Assembly: GCF_031082405.1 (NCBI RefSeq)
Contig: NZ_JAVHJU010000014.1
Span: 1-33,496 of the forward strand
DNA length: 33,496 nt
Direction of reading: 5' to 3'
DNA from: Amycolatopsis sp. A133
Lineage (GTDB): Bacteria > Actinomycetota > Actinomycetes > Mycobacteriales > Pseudonocardiaceae
Shown: positions 17,074-25,275 of the stretch, one piece after another
Layout of the letters: the number at the start of each line of letters is the position of its first letter
Numbering within the stretch: the stretch's first letter is position 1
The notes under the pieces: model-generated
The model's database searches: none
What the model saw: only the letters and a program-made list of their open reading frames with translations
What the model was told of the DNA's origin: nothing
Position numbers and translations under genes: made by a program

Positions 17074-17735
17074 GGAGCGGTCACCCGTTTCGGCGCGGCG
17101 GGCTCCGCGGCGTCGGGACGGCGCAGGTACAACGGCGTCAGCGGCGCCGGCGGTTCCTGCGCGAGCAAGGCGCTCCGAGCGACCTTCACCAGCCCGGCGG
17201 GCGACGGGAACCGCGGCTCGACCGGCCGGACGTCGAGCGCGTCGGCGTAGAGGAGGGCGCCGTCCCCGGCCGCCACCTTGACGCCGGTCTCGAGGTCGGC
17301 GGGACGCTGGACGTGCGGGCCGTCGGTGCGCCGCCCCTCGGCGTCGTAGGCGGCCCAGTAGACCTCGCGGCGCCGGGCGTCGGTCAGGACGAGGAAAGCG
17401 TTGTCCCCCGGCGGCACGTCGGCGGCCAGCGCGTCGAGGCTGCAGACCGGGTACACCGGGATGCCGAGGGCGTGACCGAGCGCGGCGGCGGTGGCCATCC
17501 CGGCGCGCAGGCCGGTGAACGGCCCGGGGCCAACACCGGCGACGATCGCGTCGAGGTCCTTCAGGGTCACGCCGGCGGCTTCGGCAGCGGCCAGTGCGTG
17601 CGGCGTGATCAGCTCTCCGTGGGCGCGGGGGTCGACCGTGACGCGGTCACCGCGCGTCTCGACCCGCTCGCCGTCCAGCGCGACGACGCCCGCGGTCACC
17701 GCCGGGGTCGAGGTATCGATCGCCAGTACCAACAC
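17070..17735 (-). CDS. tsaB: tRNA threonylcarbamoyladenosine biosynthesis protein TsaB
   Basis: 221 aa from GTG 17735. N-terminal VLAIDTSTPAVTAGVV, then HGELITPHALAA and the signature VAGVGPGPFTGLRAGMATA are diagnostic of TsaB (YeaZ), the catalytically dead ASKHA partner that scaffolds TsaD and TsaE. The C-terminal region is variable as usual. It is first gene of the operon; the 99-bp gap to the divergent matB gene must hold promoters for both. Confidence 0.95.
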   Translation of the reverse strand: MLVLAIDTSTPAVTAGVVALDGERVETRGDRVTVDPRAHGELITPHALAAAEAAGVTLKDLDAIVAGVGPGPFTGLRAGMATAAALGHALGIPVYPVCSLDALAADVPPGDNAFLVLTDARRREVYWAAYDAEGRRTDGPHVQRPADLETGVKVAAGDGALLYADALDVRPVEPRFPSPAGLVKVARSALLAQEPPAPLTPLYLRRPDAAEPAAPKRVTAP

Positions 17736-17834
17736 GGTGTCCCAGCCTACGACCAGCGTCTTCGCCTGCTTGCTGCAGGGGACCGATCAGCACGGTAACG
17801 TGCGGATGGAGTCCGACACTGGGAGGTCCCCGCG

Positions 17835-19259
17835 GTGCCCGACCCCTTGTTCCCCACGCTCGTCGCCGGTGCCGCGAAGGTTGCCTTGCGCTTCGGCGAC
17901 CACGCCCTGACCTACGACGACCTCGCCGCCGTTGCCGGCGGTCTCGCCCGCGAGCTGCCACCCGGCCGGGTGGCGGTGTGGGCGACGCCGACCGTGCACA
18001 CGAGCGTCGCGGTCGTCGCCGCGCTGCTCGCCGGGGTGCCGGCGGTGCCGCTGAACCCGAAGATCGGCGAGCGCGAGCTGGCCCACATCCTCGCCGACAG
18101 CGCACCGGCACTTGTCCTGGCCGAACCCGGCGTCGACCTGCCCGCCGGGCTGGCGGCCCTGCCGCGCCGCGACATCCCGCTCACCGGCGAGGCCGGTGCG
18201 CTCGCGGAAGAGCCGGACCCGGAGTCCCCCGCCCTGATCGTCTACACCTCGGGCACCACCGGTCCGCCGAAGGGTGTCGTGCTCCCCCGCCGTGCGCTCG
18301 CGACCACGCTGGATGCCTTGGAAGACGCCTGGGACTGGACGGCCGGCGACGTCCTCGTGCACGCGCTTCCCCTGTTCCACGTGCACGGCCTGATCCTCGG
18401 CATCCTCGGCCCGCTGCGCCGCGGCGGTTCGGTGCGCCACCTCGGCCGGTTTTCCACCGAGGGCGTCGCCCGCGAACTCTCGGCCGGCGCCACGATGCTG
18501 TTCGGCGTCCCGACGATGTACCACCGCATCGCGGGCGAGGTCGGTACCGACACCGCGCTGGCGGAGGCCCTCAAGGGCGCACGTCTGCTCGTTTCCGGGT
18601 CCGCGGCGCTGCCGGTGCACGACCACCAGCGGATCACCGGGGCGACCGGCCAGCAGGTCGTCGAGCGCTACGGCATGACCGAGACGCTGATGAACACCAG
18701 CGTGCGCGCGGACGGCGAGCGCAAGCCCGGCACGGTCGGCGTGCCGCTGCGCGGGGTGGAACTGCGGCTGGTCGGCGACGGGGGCGAAGTGATCGACGAC
18801 GTCGGGACCGTCGGCGAGATCCAGGTCCGCGGCCCCAACCTGTTCACCGAGTACCTCAACCGCCCGGACGCGACCGCGGCCGCGTTCGTCGACGGCTGGT
18901 TCCGCACCGGCGACGTGGCGACGCGTGACGCCGACGGGTACGTGAAGATCGTCGGGCGCAAGGCGACCGACCTGATCAAGAGCGGCGGGTACAAGATCGG
19001 CGCGGGCGAGATCGAGAACGCGCTGCTCGAACACCCGCACGTCGCCGAGGCGGCCGTCACCGGCGAGCCGGACGACGACCTGGGTGAGCGGATCGTCGCG
19101 TGGATCGTGCCTTCCGGCGAGCCACCGGCCGCCGAGGAGCTCGCCGACCACGTCGCCAAGCTGCTCGCGCCGCACAAGCGCCCGCGGGTCGTCCGGTACC
19201 TGGACGCGTTGCCGCGCAACGACATGGGCAAGGTCATGAAGCGGGCGCTCGGTGCCTAG
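17835..19259 (+). CDS. matB: malonyl-CoA/methylmalonyl-CoA synthetase MatB
   Basis: 474 aa from GTG 17835 with GGAGG at 17822-17826. It is an ANL-superfamily ligase: ATP motif YTSGTTGPPKGVVLPRR, VPTMYHR and ERYGMTETLMNTSVR, hinge/A8 GRKATDLIKSGGYKIGAGE, and catalytic Lys in NDMGKVMKRAL near the C-terminus. Many segments (RALATTLDALEDAWDW, RRGGSVRHLGRFSTEG) match Streptomyces MatB as remembered, which makes malonyl- or methylmalonyl-CoA from the free diacid. A TAACGT hexamer at 17796-17801, identical to the proposed whiD -10, may be part of its promoter. It overlaps the next gene by 8 nt, implying coupled expression with a carboxyltransferase acting on the same class of CoA esters. Confidence 0.92.
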   Translation: MPDPLFPTLVAGAAKVALRFGDHALTYDDLAAVAGGLARELPPGRVAVWATPTVHTSVAVVAALLAGVPAVPLNPKIGERELAHILADSAPALVLAEPGVDLPAGLAALPRRDIPLTGEAGALAEEPDPESPALIVYTSGTTGPPKGVVLPRRALATTLDALEDAWDWTAGDVLVHALPLFHVHGLILGILGPLRRGGSVRHLGRFSTEGVARELSAGATMLFGVPTMYHRIAGEVGTDTALAEALKGARLLVSGSAALPVHDHQRITGATGQQVVERYGMTETLMNTSVRADGERKPGTVGVPLRGVELRLVGDGGEVIDDVGTVGEIQVRGPNLFTEYLNRPDATAAAFVDGWFRTGDVATRDADGYVKIVGRKATDLIKSGGYKIGAGEIENALLEHPHVAEAAVTGEPDDDLGERIVAWIVPSGEPPAAEELADHVAKLLAPHKRPRVVRYLDALPRNDMGKVMKRALGA

Positions 19260-20583
19260 GCTGCCGGCGCGCGAGGTCGTCGGCGCGATCGCCGGTGACT
19301 TCACGGAGTTCCCGACCCCGCTGCGCGACGAGCCCGCCGACGGCCCCATCGGCTGGCCGGGCTACCGCGAAGCCCGCGCCGCCGCTTCGGAACGCACGGG
19401 CGAGAAGGAATCGGTCGTCTGCGGAACGGCGAAGATCGGCGACGTCGAAGCCGTGCTGGTCGCCTTCGAGTTCGGGTTCCTCGGCGGGTCGCTCGGGCAG
19501 CGGACCGGCGACCGGATCGAGGCGGCGTTCGCGCACGCCCGCGACGCGCGGCTGCCGGTGGTGTCGCTGATCGCGACCGGTGGCAGCCGCATGCAGCAGG
19601 GCATGCGTGCGTTGATGCAGCTGCAGCGGGTGGCGCGGGCGTCGGCGTTGACGCGGTCGGTGGGCATCCCGCAGATCTCGGTCCTGCGCGACCCGACGAC
19701 CGGCGGCGGCTGGGCGACGCTCGGGGCGGGCGCCGACGTCATCCTCGCCCTGCCGGAAGCACAGGTCGGCTTCGCGGGCTCGCGCGTGCGCCCGGCCGGC
19801 TCGCCGGAGGCGTACACGGCCGAGGCGCACTTCGGCTGGGGTCAGATCGACGCCGTCGTGGCACCGGAGGCACTGGGCACAACGCTGGAACGGTGGCTGC
19901 GGCTGCTGACCGCACACTCGTCGGCGGCGGCCCCACCGCCTTCCGCGCTGCGGGCCGCTTCACTGCCTTCGACGGGCTGGGAGGCGGTTCAGGCGGCGCG
20001 GTCACCATCGCGCGCCCGGGCGGGCGAGTACCTCGACGCGTACTTCGACTGGCGGGAAGACGTCAGCGGCGACCGGGTGGGCGGCGCCGATCCCGGCGTC
20101 GCGTGCGGCTTCGGCTGGCGCGACGGGCGGACGATCGCGTACGCGGCCCAGTGCGGCACGCCGACCCTGCCCTCGGGCTTCCGCACGGCCGCGCGGCTGG
20201 TGCGGCTGGCGTCGCGGCTGGGCATCCCGGTGCTGACCCTGGTCGACACCCCGGGCGCGGCGAACGACGCGGCGGCGGAGCAGGCGGGCGCGGGCGGCGC
20301 GATCGCGGAGATGTTCGAGGCGGTCGCGACGGCATCGGTCCCGGTGACAACGCTGGTGATCGGCGAAGGCGGCTCGGGCGGAGCACTGGCGTTCGCGGCG
20401 GCGGGCTCGACGTGGGTGGCGCCGGACGCGTACTTCTCGGTGACATCCCCGGAAGCGGCGGCGGCGATCCTCAAGCGGCCGGCGTCGGAGGTGCCGGACA
20501 TCGCCAATCAGCTGCACCTGCGGCCCCAGGACCTGGTGGACCTGGGCGTGGCGCGGGCGGTCGTGAGTGTCAAGGAGGGTTAG
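19252..20583 (+). CDS. fused AccD-AccA type acyl-CoA carboxylase carboxyltransferase
   Basis: 443 aa from GTG 19252, inside the end of matB. The first half (about 15-190) is beta/AccD-like: FEFGFLGGSLGQRTGDRIEA, TGGSRMQQGMRALMQL, DPTTGGGWATLGAGADV and VGFAGSRV, without the AccD zinc finger. The second half (about 270-440) is alpha/AccA-like: GTPTLPSGFRTAARLVRLA, TLVDTPGAANDAAAEQ, VIGEGGSGGALAFAAAG, YFSVTSPEAAAAILKR and LRPQDLVDLGVA. Both are crotonase-fold domains that transfer CO2 from biotin to an acyl-CoA. This is the bacterial/plastid arrangement in one chain, like mycobacterial AccD3, and not the PCC-type AccD usual in actinobacteria. No biotin carboxylase or BCCP is nearby, so partners must be elsewhere or the role differs. 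Confidence 0.88.
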   Translation: MPRLPAREVVGAIAGDFTEFPTPLRDEPADGPIGWPGYREARAAASERTGEKESVVCGTAKIGDVEAVLVAFEFGFLGGSLGQRTGDRIEAAFAHARDARLPVVSLIATGGSRMQQGMRALMQLQRVARASALTRSVGIPQISVLRDPTTGGGWATLGAGADVILALPEAQVGFAGSRVRPAGSPEAYTAEAHFGWGQIDAVVAPEALGTTLERWLRLLTAHSSAAAPPPSALRAASLPSTGWEAVQAARSPSRARAGEYLDAYFDWREDVSGDRVGGADPGVACGFGWRDGRTIAYAAQCGTPTLPSGFRTAARLVRLASRLGIPVLTLVDTPGAANDAAAEQAGAGGAIAEMFEAVATASVPVTTLVIGEGGSGGALAFAAAGSTWVAPDAYFSVTSPEAAAAILKRPASEVPDIANQLHLRPQDLVDLGVARAVVSVKEG

Positions 20584-20633
20584 AACCCGCGTTACCACTC
20601 ACGAGGTTCATCCATCCGTGGTTGGATCTCGCG

Positions 20634-21632
20634 ATGGGGTATCAACTCAACAGGCGAGCGGCGTTCGGTTTGGGGACCGCTGTCGCCGCTGGAAGCATTC
20701 TGGCCGGCTCTCCCGCGTCCGCGCAGGAAGCGGACATCGAGGCCAGCCCGGCCACACCGGACCGGGCCAGGCAGAAGGTCAAGCGCGTCTACGACAACGC
20801 GGCCGCTGAGGCAGGCGGCACCTGGAACTCCTACATCAGCGTGGCCGACCAGGTGGCCGTCGACGTGGCGTCCGACGAGATCGTCGAGGCGTACAGCGTC
20901 AACAAGGTGGCCGTCGCGGTCACCTTGATGGACAAGATCGACCGTGGCCTGCTCACCCTGGACCAGCAGGTCCAGGTGCCGGCGAGCATCGTCGTGCCGG
21001 GTGGTGACGGCATCATCATCCTGGACAAGGCGTACCCGAGCGCGTTCACGCTGGGCCACGTCCTGTCGCTGTTCCTCACGGTTTCGGATGACACGTGCGT
21101 CCGGCTGGTGGGGCTCGTGGTTCCGGCGGCCGAGATCAACCAGATCCTGGTGACCAAGGGCTTCCCCAAGACCCAGGTCACGCCGGTGGCCAACCCGAAC
21201 CGCTACTTCCTCGGCCAAACCACTCCGCGCGAGACCCACGACCTGCTGAAGGCGCTGGTCGCGGGCACGTTGCTGAGCCCGGCGTCGACGGATCACCTGC
21301 TGTCCATCCTGCGGTCGCAGGTGGCGTTCACCGACGGTGTCCGGCGTGAGATGTCGTCCGCCGATCGGGCGAGGATCGCCACGAAGGCGGGCTGGCTGAA
21401 CGACGGCCGCAACGAGGCGGGAATCATGTTCGACGCCGCGGGCAAGCCGGTGTTGATCTACTCGATGTTCGCGCACGGCCAGGCGAACCCGGAGGACTTC
21501 GGGGCCACACACCCGGTCCGGCAGGCCACCGCGAAGATGGGGCCGAAGTTCCTGCGCGCGGTCGACAAGATCGCGGGCGCCGGCACCAAGGCCTTCCGGG
21601 CACCGGCCTACCAGCAGTACAACGGCGGCTGA
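20634..21632 (+). CDS. Tat-exported class A beta-lactamase-related serine hydrolase
   Basis: 332 aa from ATG 20634; no good ribosome-binding site is seen, but the signal fixes the region. N-terminal NRRAAFG followed by a hydrophobic stretch and ASAQ is a twin-arginine export signal with likely cleavage near residue 31. The mature part has the penicillin-recognising order: SVNK (nucleophile Ser and general-base Lys, SxxK), SDDT in place of SDN, a PRETHDLL segment resembling the Glu166 region, and KAGW in place of KTG. The Asn-to-Asp change and lack of a canonical KTG argue for an esterase/hydrolase or wall-directed enzyme over true penicillin resistance. It is flanked by two copies of the carboxyltransferase 3' end and followed by a 13-bp terminator. 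Confidence 0.85.
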   Translation: MGYQLNRRAAFGLGTAVAAGSILAGSPASAQEADIEASPATPDRARQKVKRVYDNAAAEAGGTWNSYISVADQVAVDVASDEIVEAYSVNKVAVAVTLMDKIDRGLLTLDQQVQVPASIVVPGGDGIIILDKAYPSAFTLGHVLSLFLTVSDDTCVRLVGLVVPAAEINQILVTKGFPKTQVTPVANPNRYFLGQTTPRETHDLLKALVAGTLLSPASTDHLLSILRSQVAFTDGVRREMSSADRARIATKAGWLNDGRNEAGIMFDAAGKPVLIYSMFAHGQANPEDFGATHPVRQATAKMGPKFLRAVDKIAGAGTKAFRAPAYQQYNGG

Positions 21633-21643
21633 GCGCGGCTACC

Positions 21644-21685
21644 GAGGGCAGCGACCACCGTGGGCACCCGGCGGTCGCTGCCCTC
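21644..21685 (+). terminator. terminator after the serine hydrolase gene
   Basis: Perfect 13-bp stem GAGGGCAGCGACC / GGTCGCTGCCCTC with a 16-nt loop, 12 nt after the stop. Confidence 0.8.
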
Positions 21686-21770
21686 CGGCGGTCCGCCGCC
21701 GTGATCCGATCAGCTTGTTCGGCGCGGCGCGAATGACCTCGCCCTTCCCGAATGCGTTCCGGCTGGATCA

Positions 21771-21893
21771 GGTGATCCCGAGGCCGCGGCGGCGATCCTC
21801 GAGCGCCCGCCTTCGGAGGTGCCGGACATCGCCAACCAGCTGCACCTGCGGCCGCAGGACCCGGCGGACCTGGCGTGGCGTGGGCGGTGGTCA
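21771..21893 (+). pseudogene. diverged partial copy of the carboxyltransferase 3' end
   Basis: In frame from 21774 it reads PEAAAAILERPPSEVPDIAN, then QLHLRPQDPADL. This duplicates the C-terminal stretch of the fused carboxyltransferase (positions about 20450-20570), with scattered substitutions; nucleotide identity looks above 80% by eye. A one-base deletion after GACCTG (about 21870-21873) shifts the frame, and there is no start upstream. Homology begins abruptly near 21771 and runs into the stop codon of the opposite-strand KAP gene at 21891-21893. It marks an old duplication or recombination point. Confidence 0.88.
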
Positions 21894-23723
21894 ATCCTCC
21901 CGGCTGGCGACCAGCTGCTCCAGCCAGCGCACCACCTCGTTCTCGTCGTTGGTCGGCCCCTCTGCCCGCAGTTCTTGGATCCAGCTCTGCAGCCTCAGGC
22001 TGGGTACCTTCCCGGAGAAGAACAGCACCGGGCCGTCGTAGCCTTCGCGGCGGAAGCTCGCCAGATCGTCGATCCCCGCGTTGTCATCGGTGCCGCGCCG
22101 GAAGTCCGACAGCAGGGCGTCCGGACGATTCCGGACCAGCGCGTCCCGTGCCTCGGTCCAGCCCCTCGCGATGTCGACCCGGACGCCGCACTCGACGAGG
22201 TAGCCCGCCAGGTCGCGGTTGTTCGGAGGCTGGTCGTCGACCCAAAGGACGCGGAGGTCGCGCAGCGCCGGCCGGATCGGCTCGCCCACCGGGAGGCGAA
22301 CGCGCGCCGATCGCCGGTTCGCCGCCAACGGGAAACTCTCCCGCAGCCCCGCCACCTGCTGGACCGCGACCAGCCCGCCGTCGGCCGTGATGGCCAGGTC
22401 CTCCGGCACCTGGGTCACCGCGAGCGGACGCCGTTGCAGCTGCTCCATCACGCTTTCCGTGGCCGGGCCGAAGCTCTCCAGCAAGGCCACGAAGTCCCGG
22501 TCGTCGACCAGGGCCGGAAACTCCGCCGGCAGCTGCCGCTCCAAGTCGTGCAGCTCGTCCGACCGGCCCTGCGGGGGCCGCAGCCCCTTCGAGCCGAACA
22601 GCGCCGCCCAGCCGGAAGTTGTCACCGCGCCACCCTCCTTGACTTCCTTGCGAAAGTCCCGGTACGCCAGGAACTCGGGGATCAGGCCGAGGTGACGGGG
22701 ATTGCTCAGGAGGCGGTAGAACGCCGGGTAGAAGTGCTGGAGCATGATCACTTTGACCAGGTTCTCCAGACCGATCGCGTCCCAGGTCCGGTTGAGGTGG
22801 TACTCGAGCACGAAGCTGTTGATCAGCCGCTTGATCCGGCGTGGGTTGCGGCCGGAACGTTCGATGATCAGGTCTTTCAGCGGCTTGTCGAACAAACCGC
22901 TCGTTCCCGACCGGTAGAGGTAGCCGTCCACCAGCTGCAGAGCCTGGTCGGACGACGGCGCCGGAATGCGGTAGCTGATCTGGACGATCTTCTCCAGGTA
23001 CTCCACCGCGGCCGCGGGGTCGCCGACGCCCGATGAGATCTGGACCGCTCGCCACAAAGCGCTTTGGTCGCAGGCCAGCACGAAGACGATCCCCGGCACG
23101 TCGAGGTAGAGCTTGATCGCTTCGCACACCTCGACAACACGTTCGCCCGCGCATCGATCCAGGTCGTCGACGAACACGACCAGCAGCCGGCCGCCGGCTT
23201 CGCCGCCCTTCGCCAGCCAGGCCCCGAACGCATCGCGCAGGACGCCTTTGATCTGGTTGCGAGCCTGCGCGTCCAAGGACATGCGCTGCCACATCTCGTC
23301 GACCACCCGGCCGAGACCGAAGAAGCTGGCAGCCACGAGCCCGAGTCCACGCAACGCACCGAGCAGGTGCGCGCGCTTCGACATCGACCGCAGGGCCCGC
23401 CGGATGACGTTGCGGTCGAAGCGGAGCAGCACCGACTTGATCAGACCTTCCAACGCGCTCGCCCGGCCCGAGGTCCACGCGTTGAACCACACGGTGGAAA
23501 TCCCGGCCTCGGCGGCCAACGTCACGTCCAGCCGGTGCAGGAGGCTGCTCTTGCCCATGCCCCAGGCGGCGTCGATGGCCAAGGTGAAGGGCGCGGTGTT
23601 CCGTGACGCGACGATCAAGTCGGCGAGGGACCGTGCGACCTGCGTGATCTTGAGCAGGTCTTCGTCCGCGCCATCGCCCAGCGGCGCGTCGTTGAGCACA
23701 ACGAAACGCCGTGCCCGGGTCAC
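21891..23723 (-). CDS. KAP-family P-loop NTPase fused to a C-terminal response-regulator receiver
   Basis: 610 aa from GTG 23723, which overlaps the tsaE stop by 4 nt (GTGA); an open frame upstream of this is tsaE in another frame. KAP NTPase features: Walker A DAAWGMGKSS (K58), the family motif WFNAW at 79-83, a hydrophobic, possibly membrane-touching segment at about 120-138 between Walker A and B, Walker B LLVVFVDDLDRC (D186-D187), and the sensor-like GRNPRRIKRLINSF near 325. After a linker the C-terminus (about 490-610) is a receiver: acid pair D496-D497 in VLWVDDQPPNN, phospho-acceptor candidate D540 in ALLSDFRRG, and GPVLFFSGK as the beta-4/5 region. KAP NTPases include phage-exclusion protein PifA, so defence or membrane-associated signalling is possible but inferred. 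It ends in a carboxyltransferase remnant. Confidence 0.87.
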   Translation of the reverse strand: MTRARRFVVLNDAPLGDGADEDLLKITQVARSLADLIVASRNTAPFTLAIDAAWGMGKSSLLHRLDVTLAAEAGISTVWFNAWTSGRASALEGLIKSVLLRFDRNVIRRALRSMSKRAHLLGALRGLGLVAASFFGLGRVVDEMWQRMSLDAQARNQIKGVLRDAFGAWLAKGGEAGGRLLVVFVDDLDRCAGERVVEVCEAIKLYLDVPGIVFVLACDQSALWRAVQISSGVGDPAAAVEYLEKIVQISYRIPAPSSDQALQLVDGYLYRSGTSGLFDKPLKDLIIERSGRNPRRIKRLINSFVLEYHLNRTWDAIGLENLVKVIMLQHFYPAFYRLLSNPRHLGLIPEFLAYRDFRKEVKEGGAVTTSGWAALFGSKGLRPPQGRSDELHDLERQLPAEFPALVDDRDFVALLESFGPATESVMEQLQRRPLAVTQVPEDLAITADGGLVAVQQVAGLRESFPLAANRRSARVRLPVGEPIRPALRDLRVLWVDDQPPNNRDLAGYLVECGVRVDIARGWTEARDALVRNRPDALLSDFRRGTDDNAGIDDLASFRREGYDGPVLFFSGKVPSLRLQSWIQELRAEGPTNDENEVVRWLEQLVASRED

Positions 23724-24172
23724 GGGCTGACCAGCTCCGGGACGCGGTCGGCCCAGGTGCCGTGCGGTTCGAGGGTGACCTCGCGGACGTCGTCCTCGCG
23801 GCGGTCCAGCCGCACCACCAGGTAGTCGTCCGACAGCCGCTCCGCCGAACCCTCGCCCCACTCGACGACGATCGCCGAGCGCTCGAGGTCCGTGTCGAGG
23901 TCCAGGTCGTCCAGCTGGGAAAGATCGCCGCCCAGGCGGTACGCGTCGACGTGCACCAGCGGCACCCCAAGAGTGCCCGCCGGGTGGACACGGGCCAGGA
24001 CGAACGTCGGGCTGCTCACCCGGCCGCCCACGCCGAGGCCGTCCGCGATGCCGCGGGTCAGGGTCGTCTTGCCCGCCCCGAGCGGGCCGGCCAGGAGCAC
24101 CAGGTCGCCCGCGCGCAGCACGCGGCCGAGCGCCCGCCCGAACTCCATCGTGTCGTCGGGGGTCGGGAACAC
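23720..24172 (-). CDS. tsaE: tRNA threonylcarbamoyladenosine biosynthesis ATPase TsaE
   Basis: About 150 aa. Walker A GPLGAGKTTLTRGIA, SSPTFVLARVH, the HVDAYRL motif and VVEWGEGSAERL are diagnostic of TsaE (YjeE), the ATPase that resets the TsaB-TsaD complex during t6A formation. The start is uncertain: GTG 24172 gives a typical N-terminus (VFPTPDDTMEFG), while TTG 24181 would overlap the hydrolase stop as TTGA. Neither has a strong ribosome-binding site, consistent with translational coupling in the alr-hydrolase-tsaE run. The 3' end overlaps the KAP gene by 4 nt. Confidence 0.94.
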   Translation of the reverse strand: MFPTPDDTMEFGRALGRVLRAGDLVLLAGPLGAGKTTLTRGIADGLGVGGRVSSPTFVLARVHPAGTLGVPLVHVDAYRLGGDLSQLDDLDLDTDLERSAIVVEWGEGSAERLSDDYLVVRLDRREDDVREVTLEPHGTWADRVPELVSP

Positions 24173-24177
24173 CAAAC

Positions 24178-25275
24178 TCAACGCTGCCACCACCAGGTTC
24201 GCCGGGACGAGGATTCGCCGTCCACACCGGAACAGCGTTGCAGGAGATCGATCAGATGGCTGTTCACCAGCTCGGACTGCTCGAGCTGGACCATGTGCCC
24301 GGCGCCGCGGACGCGCACCAGCTCCGCGTCGGGCAGCTCGGCCGCGATCCGCTCGGCGTGCGCGATCGGCGTGAACCGGTCCGAATCGCCGCCGATGACC
24401 AGCACTTCCGCGTGCTTCAGGCCGGCCAGCGCCGCGTAGCGGTTGTGGCTGCCGAGCGTGTCGATGAAGTTGACGAGCCCGCGCACCGGCGTCACTTCCA
24501 GCATCTCGAGCATGAAGTCGACGAGCCGCGGGGCGACGTCGCGGCTGCCGAACGCCAGCCGGCGCACCGCCTGCCGCGTCAGCTGGCCGCCCGCCGCGCG
24601 GACGAACTCCACCAACCCCGGCTGCCAGCCGGCGAGGCCGCCCGCGGCGCGTGTCAGCGGGTTGTACTTCGAGAGCAGGGAACGCGGTAACCCGCGTGCC
24701 CCGACTTCGCCCGCCGCCGTCGCGATGAACGCGACCCCGCACACGCGGTCTTCGAACAGCGAAGGGAACTCGGCGGCCAGCTCCATGATGACCATGCCGC
24801 CCATCGAGTGCCCCATCAGCACGATGGGCCCGTCCGGCACCACGGACCGCAGCACGCAGTCCAGGTCCCGCGCCAGCTGTTCGATGGTCGACGTCTCCGC
24901 GGAGGCCGCGCCGGACAGCCCGTGGCTGCGGTGGTCGTAGTACACCTGACGCACGCGCGGCAGCCGAAGCGACGCGAGGTCGCGACGCTGGAAATGCCAG
25001 CAGCGCCGCGAAAGCGCAAAACCGTGCACCCCCACGACGGTCAGTTCCGGTTCACCGCCGTCTTCCGGGTCGATCTCCTCGACCGAAAGCGGCGTGCCGT
25101 CCTCGGCCGCGACCGTCGAAGTGCGGTCCGGCTTCAGCTCCCCCAGCGGCTCGTCCATGTCCGGGTCCTCGTTGTGCCGCCGCTGCTGCGCGGCGACGGC
25201 GATGGCGGCGACGGTTCCGGTGGCCAGTGCCCCGACCCCGCCGGCGATGGCCAGCAGTCGTCGTGAAGGTGTCAC
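24178..25275 (-). CDS. alpha/beta hydrolase with N-terminal membrane anchor
   Basis: 365 aa from GTG 25275, overlapping the alr stop by 4 nt. An N-terminal hydrophobic helix (about 7-29) follows PSRR and suggests membrane attachment. The hydrolase fold shows VVGVHGFALSRRCWHFQ (oxyanion region), nucleophile elbow GHSMGG with Ser157, acid candidate in GGDSDRFTP, and the catalytic His in GAGHMVQLEQ. A hydrolase in this place, between alr and tsaE, is common in actinobacteria, but its substrate is not established as far as I know. Tight overlaps on both sides indicate co-translation with alr. Confidence 0.87.
   Translation of the reverse strand: MTPSRRLLAIAGGVGALATGTVAAIAVAAQQRRHNEDPDMDEPLGELKPDRTSTVAAEDGTPLSVEEIDPEDGGEPELTVVGVHGFALSRRCWHFQRRDLASLRLPRVRQVYYDHRSHGLSGAASAETSTIEQLARDLDCVLRSVVPDGPIVLMGHSMGGMVIMELAAEFPSLFEDRVCGVAFIATAAGEVGARGLPRSLLSKYNPLTRAAGGLAGWQPGLVEFVRAAGGQLTRQAVRRLAFGSRDVAPRLVDFMLEMLEVTPVRGLVNFIDTLGSHNRYAALAGLKHAEVLVIGGDSDRFTPIAHAERIAAELPDAELVRVRGAGHMVQLEQSELVNSHLIDLLQRCSGVDGESSSRRTWWWQR

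Noticed and set aside
20634..21632. True class A beta-lactamase conferring resistance
   Set aside because: SDN is SDD and KTG is KAG-W, and the Glu166 region is not canonical; a general serine hydrolase is the safer call.
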